Shown here in pieces: positions 35,911 through 43,429 of a stretch of DNA of 64,000 bases. The translations under genes were made by a program, and so were the position numbers. Below the pieces are notes generated by a model, which did not search any database, was not told the origin of the DNA, and saw only the letters and a program-made list of their open reading frames with translations. Numbering within the stretch: the stretch's first letter is position 1; the number at the start of each line of letters is the position of its first letter. The stretch lies in NCBI RefSeq assembly GCF_004341515.1, contig NZ_SLZF01000001.1, forward strand, positions 496,001-560,000, in the 5' to 3' direction. Source of the DNA: Allobosea sp. BK604. Its GTDB lineage: Bacteria > Pseudomonadota > Alphaproteobacteria > Rhizobiales > Beijerinckiaceae.

Positions 35911-36677
35911 GCACGTCTCCGGATATCGGCCGTCGGCCCGTCGAGTTCCGACGCTGCCGCTTCATCGCAAATGATCCGCACGCGCTGATGCAGCCGCAAG
36001 GCGGAGGCCGGGCAATCGGTCGAGAGCGGCCCTTCGATCGCAGCCGCGATGGCCCCGGCCTTTTCCACACCGGTGGCCAGCAGCAGGATGTCCCGCGCCT
36101 GCAGGATGGTGCCGACCCCCATGGTCAGCGCCTGCTCGGGCACCGCACCATCCGGAAAGGCCACAGCATTGGCCCGACGCGTCGCCTCGCTCAGCTCGAC
36201 CACGCGGGTGCGCGAGGCGAAATCTGAACCCGGCTCGTTGAAGCCGATATGGCCGTTGCTGCCGATACCGAGCAGTTGCAGATCGATGCCGCCGGCCTGC
36301 GCGATCGCCATTTCGTAGCGCGATGCTTCCGCAGCGAGGTCCGGGGCCAGCCCGTCCGGGATATGCGCATGGTCCGGGGCGAAATCGGTGAGGGCGAACA
36401 GGTGCTGGCGCATATAGGCGTGGAAACTCGCAGGCAGATGCGGCGCGACCCCGACATATTCATCGAGATTGAAGCCCGTCACGCCGTGGAAGGAGAGTTT
36501 GCGCGCCTGCACAGCGGCGACCAGATGCGCATAGACAGGCACCATCGTGCCGCCCGTCGCCAGGCCCAGCACTTTGGCAGCCCCGGACGCGACGCGCGAC
36601 GCGACGATCTCGGCCGCACGCGCGGCGGCCGTCGCGGCGTCGCGCGTGATCTCCAGCTGCGGGCGGTGCTCGCTCAT
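35907..36677 (-). CDS. nagB: Glucosamine-6-phosphate deaminase-like protein
   Basis: A 256-residue isomerase/deaminase-fold protein. Catalytic residues of NagB can be placed: Asp72 and Glu73 in GFNLDEYVG, and His143 with Glu148 in GSNGHIGFNEPGS. The phosphate loop LATGGTMVPVYAHL is slightly different from the usual ATGSTP. It would convert glucosamine-6-phosphate to fructose-6-phosphate and ammonia in amino-sugar catabolism. Overlaps the ROK gene at its start and the GGT gene at its end, so all are one unit. nagA and a sugar kinase are not nearby, which leaves the true substrate open. Confidence 0.88.
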   Translation of the reverse strand: MSEHRPQLEITRDAATAAARAAEIVASRVASGAAKVLGLATGGTMVPVYAHLVAAVQARKLSFHGVTGFNLDEYVGVAPHLPASFHAYMRQHLFALTDFAPDHAHIPDGLAPDLAAEASRYEMAIAQAGGIDLQLLGIGSNGHIGFNEPGSDFASRTRVVELSEATRRANAVAFPDGAVPEQALTMGVGTILQARDILLLATGVEKAGAIAAAIEGPLSTDCPASALRLHQRVRIICDEAAASELDGPTADIRRRA

Positions 36678-37885
36678 GCCGCCACATCCGCAGAAAAGCT
36701 CGGCAAGGCGAGCAGGCTCGCGCCGGTCCCGACGCCGAACAGGGCGCGATGGATGAGGTCGATCGCGCTGCCGATCGCGCCGATCAGCGTCGCCCGGCTG
36801 CCGAGCGCGCTGACCTCGATCCGCGCCGGCTGCGGCATGCAATAACGAAGATGGACGGCGATGCGCTCAGTCAGCTCCGGCCGCACGCCGATGCTGCCGC
36901 CCATCACCACGATCTCGGGATCGATGATGCTGTGAACGGCCAGAACCGCCGTCGCAATGACGCGGGCGACCTCGTCGACCGTGATCCGCGCCGCTTCGTC
37001 CGCGTCGAGCCTGTCGAAAATCTCGCGAACCGTGCGCTTGTCGCTGCCGCCGAGGGCGGCATAGCGCTCGGCGATGGCGGCGCTGCCGATCGCGGTTTCC
37101 AGCGTGCCCAGCCGCAGGCCGCGGGCGTCGTACGGGTCGCCGCCGAGCGGCAGATAGGCGATCTCGCCGGCCGCGCCGCGCGCGCCACGCACCATCCTGC
37201 CATCGGCGAAGATGCCCATGCCGATGCCGGTGCCGAGCGCGATGAAGGCGAAGGTGTTGGCGCCCTTGCTGCCGCCGCGCCAATGCTCGCCGATCGCGGC
37301 GAGGTTGACGTCGTTCTCGATCGCGATCTGGACGCCGAGCCGCGCTCGTAGCGCCGCCGGCACGTCGAGCGAGTCGAGCCCGGGGATGTTCGGGGCGATG
37401 ACGATGCCGCCGCTGACCGGGTCGATGATGCCCGGGCTGCCCATCACGCCGCCGCGCAAGCGCTCCGGCGCGATGCCTGCCTGCGCAACCAGCACATCCG
37501 CCAGCCGCCCGATCTGCTCGACCACGGCACGGCCGCCGGCCTGCGTCGTCGGCTCGACGATCTCGGCAGCGATCTGGCCATGCAGGTCGGCGAGCGCCAG
37601 GTGCAGCTTGGTGCCGCCGAGATCGATGCCGAGCACGAAGGCGGCGTCCGGCCGGATCGCGTAGGTCACGGCACTTCGACCGACGGCGCCCTGGACCTGC
37701 CCCTCCTCGCGCACCCAGCCGTCGCGCTCCAGCTCGCGCATGACCTCTGAGATCGTCTGCTTGGAGAGGCCGGTGCCGCGCGCGATCTCGGCCCGCGAGA
37801 TCGGCCCCTCGCGCAGCACGCGCTCGATCACCAGCCGGGTCGAGGCCTGCCTGGCGATGGTCGATGAGGCGATATCCGAAGCCAT
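36674..37885 (-). CDS. ROK family transcriptional regulator
   Basis: A 403-residue repressor with an N-terminal helix-turn-helix (ISRAEIARGTGLSKQTISEVMREL) and a sugar-kinase-like ROK domain (GIDLGGTKLHLAL, ENDVNLAAIGEHWRGG, GTGIGMGIF). The zinc-binding cysteine cluster usual after the GxGH region is absent: the sequence is GAAGEIAYLPLGG with no CxCG motif, unlike NagC and Mlc. The kinase domain is therefore likely a ligand sensor only. First gene of the nagB-GGT-ABC operon and divergent from the binding-protein gene; an AT-rich inverted repeat lies just upstream. Effector probably an amino sugar. Confidence 0.9.
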   Translation of the reverse strand: MASDIASSTIARQASTRLVIERVLREGPISRAEIARGTGLSKQTISEVMRELERDGWVREEGQVQGAVGRSAVTYAIRPDAAFVLGIDLGGTKLHLALADLHGQIAAEIVEPTTQAGGRAVVEQIGRLADVLVAQAGIAPERLRGGVMGSPGIIDPVSGGIVIAPNIPGLDSLDVPAALRARLGVQIAIENDVNLAAIGEHWRGGSKGANTFAFIALGTGIGMGIFADGRMVRGARGAAGEIAYLPLGGDPYDARGLRLGTLETAIGSAAIAERYAALGGSDKRTVREIFDRLDADEAARITVDEVARVIATAVLAVHSIIDPEIVVMGGSIGVRPELTERIAVHLRYCMPQPARIEVSALGSRATLIGAIGSAIDLIHRALFGVGTGASLLALPSFSADVAA

Positions 37886-37900
37886 GGGCAACCCACTGCA

Positions 37901-37923
37901 ATTAGTCTGATATCAGAACTAAT
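37901..37923. promoter_or_regulatory. Inverted repeat, putative ROK operator
   Basis: ATTAGT and ACTAAT flank a perfect CTGATATCAG core, 16 bases upstream of the ROK gene start and in the divergent gap before the binding-protein gene. The ROK start, the AT-rich symmetry and the divergent arrangement suggest a shared operator for both units. Specificity is inferred. Confidence 0.55.
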
Positions 37924-38087
37924 AGGCAGCCGACCGCGGCGTCAAGCGAGCTTTATTGCGTATCGAGCGGGCCCGCCCGGGTCGCGATTGGTTCCGGCGA
38001 TTCTAATTTGTTCGGCAGATTTACAAATCTTGCCAAGCGTGCTTGCTTAGGCATAACCGGCAAAGCCGAGAGACGGAGGGGATCCGC

Positions 38088-39599
38088 ATGAAACAGGTTC
38101 GCAGGGCGTTTCTGGCCATCTCGATGATGGCCCTCACCATCGGCGCCGCGCACGCCGCGACGCTGCGCGTCGGCATCCAGGACGATCCGGACGCGCTCGA
38201 TCCGGCCCTGAGCGGCACCTATACCGGCCGCTTCGTCTTCGCCGCGCTCTGCGACAAGCTGGTCGACATCTCGCCGGACCTGAAGATCGTGCCGCAACTC
38301 GCCGAGAGCTGGGAATGGGCGCCGGACGGCAAGGCAATCACCTTCACGCTGCGCAAGAACGTCAAGTTCCACGACGGCACCGCGTTCGACGGCGAGGCGG
38401 TGAAGTTCAATATCGAGCGCATGAAGACCATGCCGGACTCCAAGCGCAAGGCGGAGCTGGCGCCGGTTTCGGGTGTCGAGGTGATTTCGGCCGACAAGGT
38501 CAAGTTCACCCTGTCCGAGCCATTCGTGCCGCTGCTCGCCAACCTGAGCGACCGCGCCGGCATGATGGTCTCGCCCACGGCGGCCAAGGCCAAGGGCGCC
38601 GATTTCCCGACCTCGCCGGTCTGCGCCGGCCCGTTCCAGTTCGTCGAGCGCAAGTCGCGCGACCTGATCCGGGTGAAGAAGTTCGCGGACTACTGGGATG
38701 CCGGCACGATCGGCTATGACGAGATCGTCTACAACTACGTGGCCGACTCGACCGTGCGCCTGTCGCGCGTCCGCGCCGGCGATCTCGACCTCGCCGAACG
38801 CATCGCGCCGACCGACCTGAAGACCGTGCGTGAGGACGCCAATCTCGCCCTTCATGCCGGCCAGGGCCTGGCCGTCTCGCACCTGATGTTCAATGTCGGC
38901 GCCGGCGACAAGGCGAATGGCCCGCTCGGCAAGAACGAGAAGCTGCGCCAGGCCTTCGAGCTCGCGATCGACCGCAACGTCATCAACCGCGTCGCCTTCA
39001 ACGGCGAGTTCCTCGCGGACAACCAGATGATCCCGCCCTCGAGCCCGTTCTACAGCAAGGCGCACAAGGCACCGGCCCGCGACGTCGCCAAGGCCAAGGC
39101 GCTGATCGCCGCCGCCGGCATGACCCGCGTGCCGGTCGAGCTGACCTATGAGAACGCACTGGCCGATGGCCGCGTCGCCCAGATCGTCCAGTCCATGGCG
39201 GGCGAGGCCGGCTTCGACGTCAAGCTGCTGCCGCTGGAGACGACCTCGGCGATCGAGCGTTATCTCAACGGCAATTTCGAGATGTATATCGGCAACTGGA
39301 GCGGTCGCCCCGATCCGGATCCGACGCTGTTCTCCTTCTTCGGCTGCACCGGCTCGCAGAACGTCAACAAGTACTGCAACAAGGATCTCGACGCCGTGCT
39401 GACCCAGGCGCGCGGCGAGGCCGACGAGGGCAAGCGCAAGGCGCTCTACGAAAAGGCGACGGACATCTACCTCACCGCCCTCTCCTCGATCCCGATCTAC
39501 CACCCGAACTGGTTCTTCGCGGCCCGCAAGAATGTCGGTGGCATCGTGATGTATCCGGACGGCCTGCTGCGCCTGACCGGCGTCAAGCCGACGAACTGA
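38088..39599 (+). CDS. Peptide-type ABC transporter periplasmic binding protein (family 5)
   Basis: A 503-residue secreted protein from MKQVRRAF, with a signal peptide ending AHA near residue 24 and GGAGGG upstream. Family 5 segments are DPDALDPALSG, TPSWEWAPDGKAITFTL-type and FHDGTAFDGEAVKFNIERM, then IAAAGM. It would capture a peptide, nickel chelate or related compound for the permeases encoded at 39675-41485, with energy from the fused ATPase encoded on the opposite strand. Divergent from the ROK regulator; first gene of the plus-strand half of the locus. Confidence 0.9.
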   Translation: MKQVRRAFLAISMMALTIGAAHAATLRVGIQDDPDALDPALSGTYTGRFVFAALCDKLVDISPDLKIVPQLAESWEWAPDGKAITFTLRKNVKFHDGTAFDGEAVKFNIERMKTMPDSKRKAELAPVSGVEVISADKVKFTLSEPFVPLLANLSDRAGMMVSPTAAKAKGADFPTSPVCAGPFQFVERKSRDLIRVKKFADYWDAGTIGYDEIVYNYVADSTVRLSRVRAGDLDLAERIAPTDLKTVREDANLALHAGQGLAVSHLMFNVGAGDKANGPLGKNEKLRQAFELAIDRNVINRVAFNGEFLADNQMIPPSSPFYSKAHKAPARDVAKAKALIAAAGMTRVPVELTYENALADGRVAQIVQSMAGEAGFDVKLLPLETTSAIERYLNGNFEMYIGNWSGRPDPDPTLFSFFGCTGSQNVNKYCNKDLDAVLTQARGEADEGKRKALYEKATDIYLTALSSIPIYHPNWFFAARKNVGGIVMYPDGLLRLTGVKPTN

Positions 39600-39620
39600 C
39601 CAGACGTTGAAACCAAACCG

Positions 39621-39644
39621 TCCGGGGCGCTCCGGCGCCCCGGA
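39621..39644 (+). terminator. Intercistronic hairpin after the binding-protein gene
   Basis: TCCGGGGCGC-TCCG-GCGCCCCGGA, a ten-base perfect GC stem with a four-base loop, 21 bases after the binding-protein stop and 30 bases before the permease. No T-run follows, so differential expression by mRNA protection is more likely than full termination. Confidence 0.6.
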
Positions 39645-39674
39645 TCAAGAACAAGAACGGAGCATAGAGGCGCG

Positions 39675-40616
39675 ATGACGGCCCTGCTTCTGCGCCGCCT
39701 CGGTGTCGCGCTGCCGACGCTGCTGCTGGTCTCAATGATGGTCTTCGGCCTGCAGAAGCTGCTGCCCGGAGATCCCGCCCTGGCACTGGCCGGCGAAGAA
39801 CGCAGCCCGGAAGTCATCGAATACCTGCGCGAGAAATACCGCTTCAACGATCCGGTGCCGGTGCAATACGCCGCCTGGCTCGGCGGGCTGCTCCAGGGCG
39901 ATTTCGGCACCTCCGTGCGCACCCGCCTACCCATCGGCACGATGCTGGCCGAGAAGCTGCCGGTCACGATCGAGCTCGCCTTCCTCTCCATGCTGGTCGC
40001 CCTCGTCCTCGGCTTGCCGATCGGCATCATCGCTGCGCTGAAGCGCGGCTCGGCGCTCGATTATGGCGCGAGCCTGTTCGGCCTCGCCGGCCTGTCGATC
40101 CCCAATTTCTGGCTCGGCATCATGCTGATCCTGTTATTCTCCGTGAATCTCGGCTGGCTGCCGGCCGGCGGCTATGTTCCGCCGAGCGAGAGCCTCTGGG
40201 GCAATCTCAAGTCGATGCTGATGCCGGCCTTCGTGCTCGGCACCGGCACGGCCGCGATCATCATGCGCCACACCCGCAGCGCCATGATCCAGGCGATGAA
40301 GCAGGACTATGTCCGCACCGCCCGGGCCAAGGGCGTCAAGGAGCGCAAGCTCGTCCTGCGCCACGCCCTGCCCAACGCGCTGATCCCTGTCGTCACGCTC
40401 GGCACCTTGCAGTTCGGCGAATTGCTCGCCGGCGCGGTTCTCACAGAGCAGGTCTTCTCCATCCCCGGCTTCGGCAAGATGATCGTCGACGGCGTCTTCG
40501 GCCGCGATTACGCGGTGGTCCAGGCCGTCGTGCTCTGCACGGCCGCGGTCTTCCTGCTGATGAGCTTCCTGGCCGATCTCGCCTATGTCCTGCTCAACCC
40601 GAGGCTCAGGACGTGA
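39675..40616 (+). CDS. Peptide-type ABC transporter permease (DppB type)
   Basis: A 313-residue inner-membrane protein with six helices. The EAA loop (YVRTARAKGVKERKLVLRHALPNA) near residues 215-240 contacts the ATPase, and the N-terminal segment KLLPGDPALALAG is typical of DppB. The last codons overlap the next permease gene. Forms the channel of the ROK-locus importer with the DppC-type partner. Confidence 0.92.
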   Translation: MTALLLRRLGVALPTLLLVSMMVFGLQKLLPGDPALALAGEERSPEVIEYLREKYRFNDPVPVQYAAWLGGLLQGDFGTSVRTRLPIGTMLAEKLPVTIELAFLSMLVALVLGLPIGIIAALKRGSALDYGASLFGLAGLSIPNFWLGIMLILLFSVNLGWLPAGGYVPPSESLWGNLKSMLMPAFVLGTGTAAIIMRHTRSAMIQAMKQDYVRTARAKGVKERKLVLRHALPNALIPVVTLGTLQFGELLAGAVLTEQVFSIPGFGKMIVDGVFGRDYAVVQAVVLCTAAVFLLMSFLADLAYVLLNPRLRT

Positions 40617-41485
40617 CCCTGCCAGCGACCGCCCCCTCGGCAACGCCGGCGCGCGCTTCGTCGCGCTCGGGCCTCGGCCGCCTTCTGCACGAGCCTTCCG
40701 CGATCATCGGCGCCGCGATCGTGCTGTTCTTCACCGCCATCGCCATCTTCGCGCCGTTCATCGCGCCCTATGAGCCGAACACGCCGGACTGGATGGCGAT
40801 CCGCTCCGCCCCCGACGCGGCCCATTGGTTCGGCACCGATGATCTCGGCCGCGACGTGCTCTCGCGCGTCATCTTCGGCGCCCGCGCCTCGCTCGCCGCC
40901 GGCGTCGTCTCGGTCGCGGTCGCGGTTCTGATCGGCGTGCCCTTCGGCATGCTCGCCGGCTATTTCGGCAAGTTCACCGACATGGTGATCTCGCGCTTCG
41001 CCGACGCGCTGCTCGCCTGCCCCTTCCTCGTGCTCGCCATCGCGCTCGCCGCCTTCCTCGGCCCGAGCCTGGAGAATGCGATGATCGCGATCGGCATCTC
41101 CGCCATGCCGATCTTCGTGCGCGTCGCCCGCGCCCAGACGCTGGTCGTCTGCACCGAGGACTACATCGCCGCCGCCCGCTCGCAGGGCATCGGCCATGTC
41201 GCGATCCTGACCGGCCAGATCCTGCCGAATATCCTGCCGCCGATCGTGGTGCAGGCGACGCTGACCATGGCGATCGCGGTGCTGGCTGAGGCGAGCCTCG
41301 CCTTCCTCGGCCTCGGCCAGCTGCCGCCTGCCCCTTCCTGGGGCAGCATGCTCGACGTCGCGCGGCAATTCTTGGGCGAGGCGCCCTGGATGGCGCTCTG
41401 GCCCGGGCTCGCGATCATCGCCGTCGTCGTCGGCTTCAACCTGCTCGGCGATGGGCTCAACGACGCGCTCAATCCGCGCGACTAG
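40613..41485 (+). CDS. Peptide-type ABC transporter permease (DppC type)
   Basis: A 290-residue permease starting at GTG, overlapping the upstream stop (GTGA). It has a cytoplasmic N-terminus, six helices, the periplasmic FGTDDLGRDVLSRVIFGAR segment typical of DppC, and the EAA loop (YIAAARSQGIGHVAILTGQILPN). The stop codon TAG is the first part of a TAGAGCAT dispersed element. Partner of the DppB-type permease in the ROK-locus importer. Confidence 0.92.
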   Translation: MTLPATAPSATPARASSRSGLGRLLHEPSAIIGAAIVLFFTAIAIFAPFIAPYEPNTPDWMAIRSAPDAAHWFGTDDLGRDVLSRVIFGARASLAAGVVSVAVAVLIGVPFGMLAGYFGKFTDMVISRFADALLACPFLVLAIALAAFLGPSLENAMIAIGISAMPIFVRVARAQTLVVCTEDYIAAARSQGIGHVAILTGQILPNILPPIVVQATLTMAIAVLAEASLAFLGLGQLPPAPSWGSMLDVARQFLGEAPWMALWPGLAIIAVVVGFNLLGDGLNDALNPRD

Positions 41486-41545
41486 AGCATTTTCGAGCGA
41501 AGTGGACACCGGTCCGCGTGAAGAAAATGCGATAAAACAAAGCTT
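41484..41545. repeat. TAGAGCAT dispersed palindromic element, copy 2
   Basis: The element starts TAGAGCATTTTC at the TAG stop of the DppC-type gene. GCATTTTC (41487-41494) pairs with GAAAATGC (41523-41530) around a CGAGCGAAGTGG...CGGTCCGCGTGAA interior, then GATAAAACAAAG follows. The copy at 63927 is nearly identical, including the stop-codon overlap. Confidence 0.8.
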
Positions 41546-41555
41546 GGAGCATTTC

Positions 41556-41579
41556 CGTTCGGCCGCTCGCGGCCGAACG
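41556..41579. terminator. Strong hairpin between convergent genes, putative bidirectional terminator
   Basis: CGTTCGGCCG-CTCG-CGGCCGAACG, a ten-base perfect stem just after the TAGAGCAT element and 25 bases before the 3' end of the Lrp gene, which is on the minus strand. It therefore lies where both transcripts end. There is no long T-run on either side. Confidence 0.6.
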
Positions 41580-41603
41580 ACCCAACTTCGCGCCGATCCC
41601 GCT

Positions 41604-42035
41604 TTACCGCTCGATCCGCGTCGAGAGGATGATCGAGGACATCGTGCGCTCGACGCCTTCGAGCGCGCCGATCCGGTCGATCAGTTGGTCGAGCTCACCG
41701 ATCGACGGCGCGACTACGACGGCGATCATGTCGAAATGGCCGCTGACCGAATGCAGCGTCCGGACCTCGGGAATACGTCGCAAAGCCCCCTCGACGCCAC
41801 CGGCGAGCTTCGGCAGCGCGGTGATCAGCACATGCGCCTTCACCTGCCCCTTCTCGTGCTCGTCCGAGAGCCTGGCCGTATAGCCGGTGATGATGCCGCG
41901 GCGCTCCAGCCGCTCGATCCGGCTCTGCACTGTCGTCCGCGACAGGCCGAGCTTGCGACCGAGCTCGGCGACGGGCGCGCGCGCATTCTCGGTGAGCAGC
42001 ACGAGGAGCTGCCGGTCTGTTTGATCAATCGACAT
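41604..42035 (-). CDS. Lrp/AsnC family transcriptional regulator
   Basis: A 143-residue regulator with an N-terminal helix-turn-helix (RAPVAELGRKLGLSRTTVQSRIERLERRGII) and a C-terminal RAM effector-binding domain (KAHVLITAL, VRTLHSVSGHFDMIAVVVAPS). These proteins usually sense amino acids. It is divergent from the saccharopine-dehydrogenase-like gene, which it probably controls; a perfect inverted repeat sits between them. Confidence 0.92.
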   Translation of the reverse strand: MSIDQTDRQLLVLLTENARAPVAELGRKLGLSRTTVQSRIERLERRGIITGYTARLSDEHEKGQVKAHVLITALPKLAGGVEGALRRIPEVRTLHSVSGHFDMIAVVVAPSIGELDQLIDRIGALEGVERTMSSIILSTRIER

Positions 42036-42047
42036 AGTGACGAAAGC

Positions 42048-42066
42048 TTACGGCATTTCGCCGTAA
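42048..42066. promoter_or_regulatory. Inverted repeat, putative Lrp-type operator
   Basis: TTACGGC-ATTTC-GCCGTAA, seven-base arms with a five-base AT-rich centre, 13 bases upstream of the Lrp start in the divergent promoter region. Symmetric sites of this kind with an AT-rich centre fit Lrp/AsnC regulators. Confidence 0.55.
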
Positions 42067-42152
42067 AATCCCATATGAATCGTCGCGCTGGCGGCTTCTA
42101 ACCGACGACATCCCGGGCGAATCTAAGGCAGATCGAAATCGGGGGACCAGCC

Positions 42153-43280
42153 ATGAAAGATGTCGTCGTCATCGGAGCCGGCAAGATCGGTTCGACCATC
42201 GCCGATATGCTCGGCGCCACCGGGGATTACCGCGTCACCGTCGCCGACCGCTCGAACGCGCAGCTCGCCGCCATCGCCACCAGCGCGACCGTCTCGACGC
42301 AGACCGTCGACATCACCGACGAGGCCGCGCTCACGCGCCTGCTGAGCGGCCGCTTCGCCGTGCTCAGCGCCGCCCCTTACGATCTGACGACGCGGATCGC
42401 CGAGGCCGCTGCCCCGCTCGGCGTGCACTATCTCGACCTGACCGAGGATGTCGCCAGCACCAAGCGCGTCAAGGACCTGGCGAAGACCGCCAAGGCCGCG
42501 CTCATCCCGCAATGCGGGCTGGCGCCGGGCTTCATCTCGATCGTCGCCGCCGATCTCGCCCGGGACTTCGACATGCTCGACAGCCTGAAGCTGCGCGTCG
42601 GCGCGCTGCCGCAATATCCGTCCAACGCTCTGAACTACAACCTGACCTGGAGCACGGACGGGGTGATCAACGAGTATTGCGAACCCTGCGAGGCCATCGT
42701 CAGCGGCGAGCGCGTGCTCGTGCCGGCGCTGGAGGAGCGCGAGGAATTCTCGCTCGACGGCATCACCTACGAGGCCTTCAACACCTCGGGCGGCCTCGGC
42801 ACGCTCTGCGAGACCCTGGCCGGCAAGGTGCGGACCCTGAACTACCGTACCATCCGCTATCCCGGCCATTGCGCGATCATGAAGGCGCTGCTGCAGGACC
42901 TGCGCCTCGCCGACCGCCGCGACGTGCTCAAGGACATTTTCGAGAACGCCCTGCCGAGCACCTTGCAGGATGTCATCGTGATCTTCGTCACCGTGAGCGG
43001 CCAGAAGCAGGGCCGGCTGGTGCAGGAAACCTACGCGCACAAGGTCTATAGCCGCGCCGTCGGCGGCGTCACCCGCAGCGCGATCCAGATCACCACGGCC
43101 TCCGGCATCTGCGCGGTGCTCGACCTGCTCGCGACCGGCGCGCTGCCGCAGCGCGGCTTCGTCCGGCAGGAGGACATCACGCTCGACACCTTCCTCGCCA
43201 ACCGCTTCGGCGCCGCCTATGCGCGCGAGGAGGACAGGCAGCGCGAGCGCCACGAGCTTGTCGTGACCAAGGCGGCCTGA
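42153..43280 (+). CDS. Saccharopine dehydrogenase-family protein
   Basis: A 375-residue NAD(P)-dependent oxidoreductase with an N-terminal Rossmann motif VVIGAGKIGSTIA and the family stretch GVHYLDLTEDV, then IPQCGLAPGFISI. Homologues include saccharopine dehydrogenase and lysine 6-dehydrogenase, which act on amino groups of lysine or its derivatives. The Lrp regulator divergent from it makes an amino-acid substrate likely. It precedes an M81 family gene by about 149 bp; a hairpin spans its stop codon. Confidence 0.86.
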   Translation: MKDVVVIGAGKIGSTIADMLGATGDYRVTVADRSNAQLAAIATSATVSTQTVDITDEAALTRLLSGRFAVLSAAPYDLTTRIAEAAAPLGVHYLDLTEDVASTKRVKDLAKTAKAALIPQCGLAPGFISIVAADLARDFDMLDSLKLRVGALPQYPSNALNYNLTWSTDGVINEYCEPCEAIVSGERVLVPALEEREEFSLDGITYEAFNTSGGLGTLCETLAGKVRTLNYRTIRYPGHCAIMKALLQDLRLADRRDVLKDIFENALPSTLQDVIVIFVTVSGQKQGRLVQETYAHKVYSRAVGGVTRSAIQITTASGICAVLDLLATGALPQRGFVRQEDITLDTFLANRFGAAYAREEDRQRERHELVVTKAA

Positions 43281-43290
43281 CCAGGCCGCC
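43271..43290 (+). terminator. Hairpin spanning the stop codon of the saccharopine-dehydrogenase-like gene
   Basis: GGCGGCCT-GACC-AGGCCGCC, an eight-base perfect stem whose left arm is the last codons of the gene, with the TGA stop in the loop and right arm after it. No T-run follows. It may weaken read-through into the M81 gene. Confidence 0.45.
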
Positions 43291-43429
43291 AGCACATTCG
43301 CTCCCGTCCGGCAAGCATCCGGGCGAATGGAGCGCATGTGCGCAACAGGATTGGCAATGGCCCAAGCGACCGCTCAAAAGAGTCGCAAAAGGGCTCCGGG
43401 AAGACGCCCGAGGGAGGGGATCACGGCCT

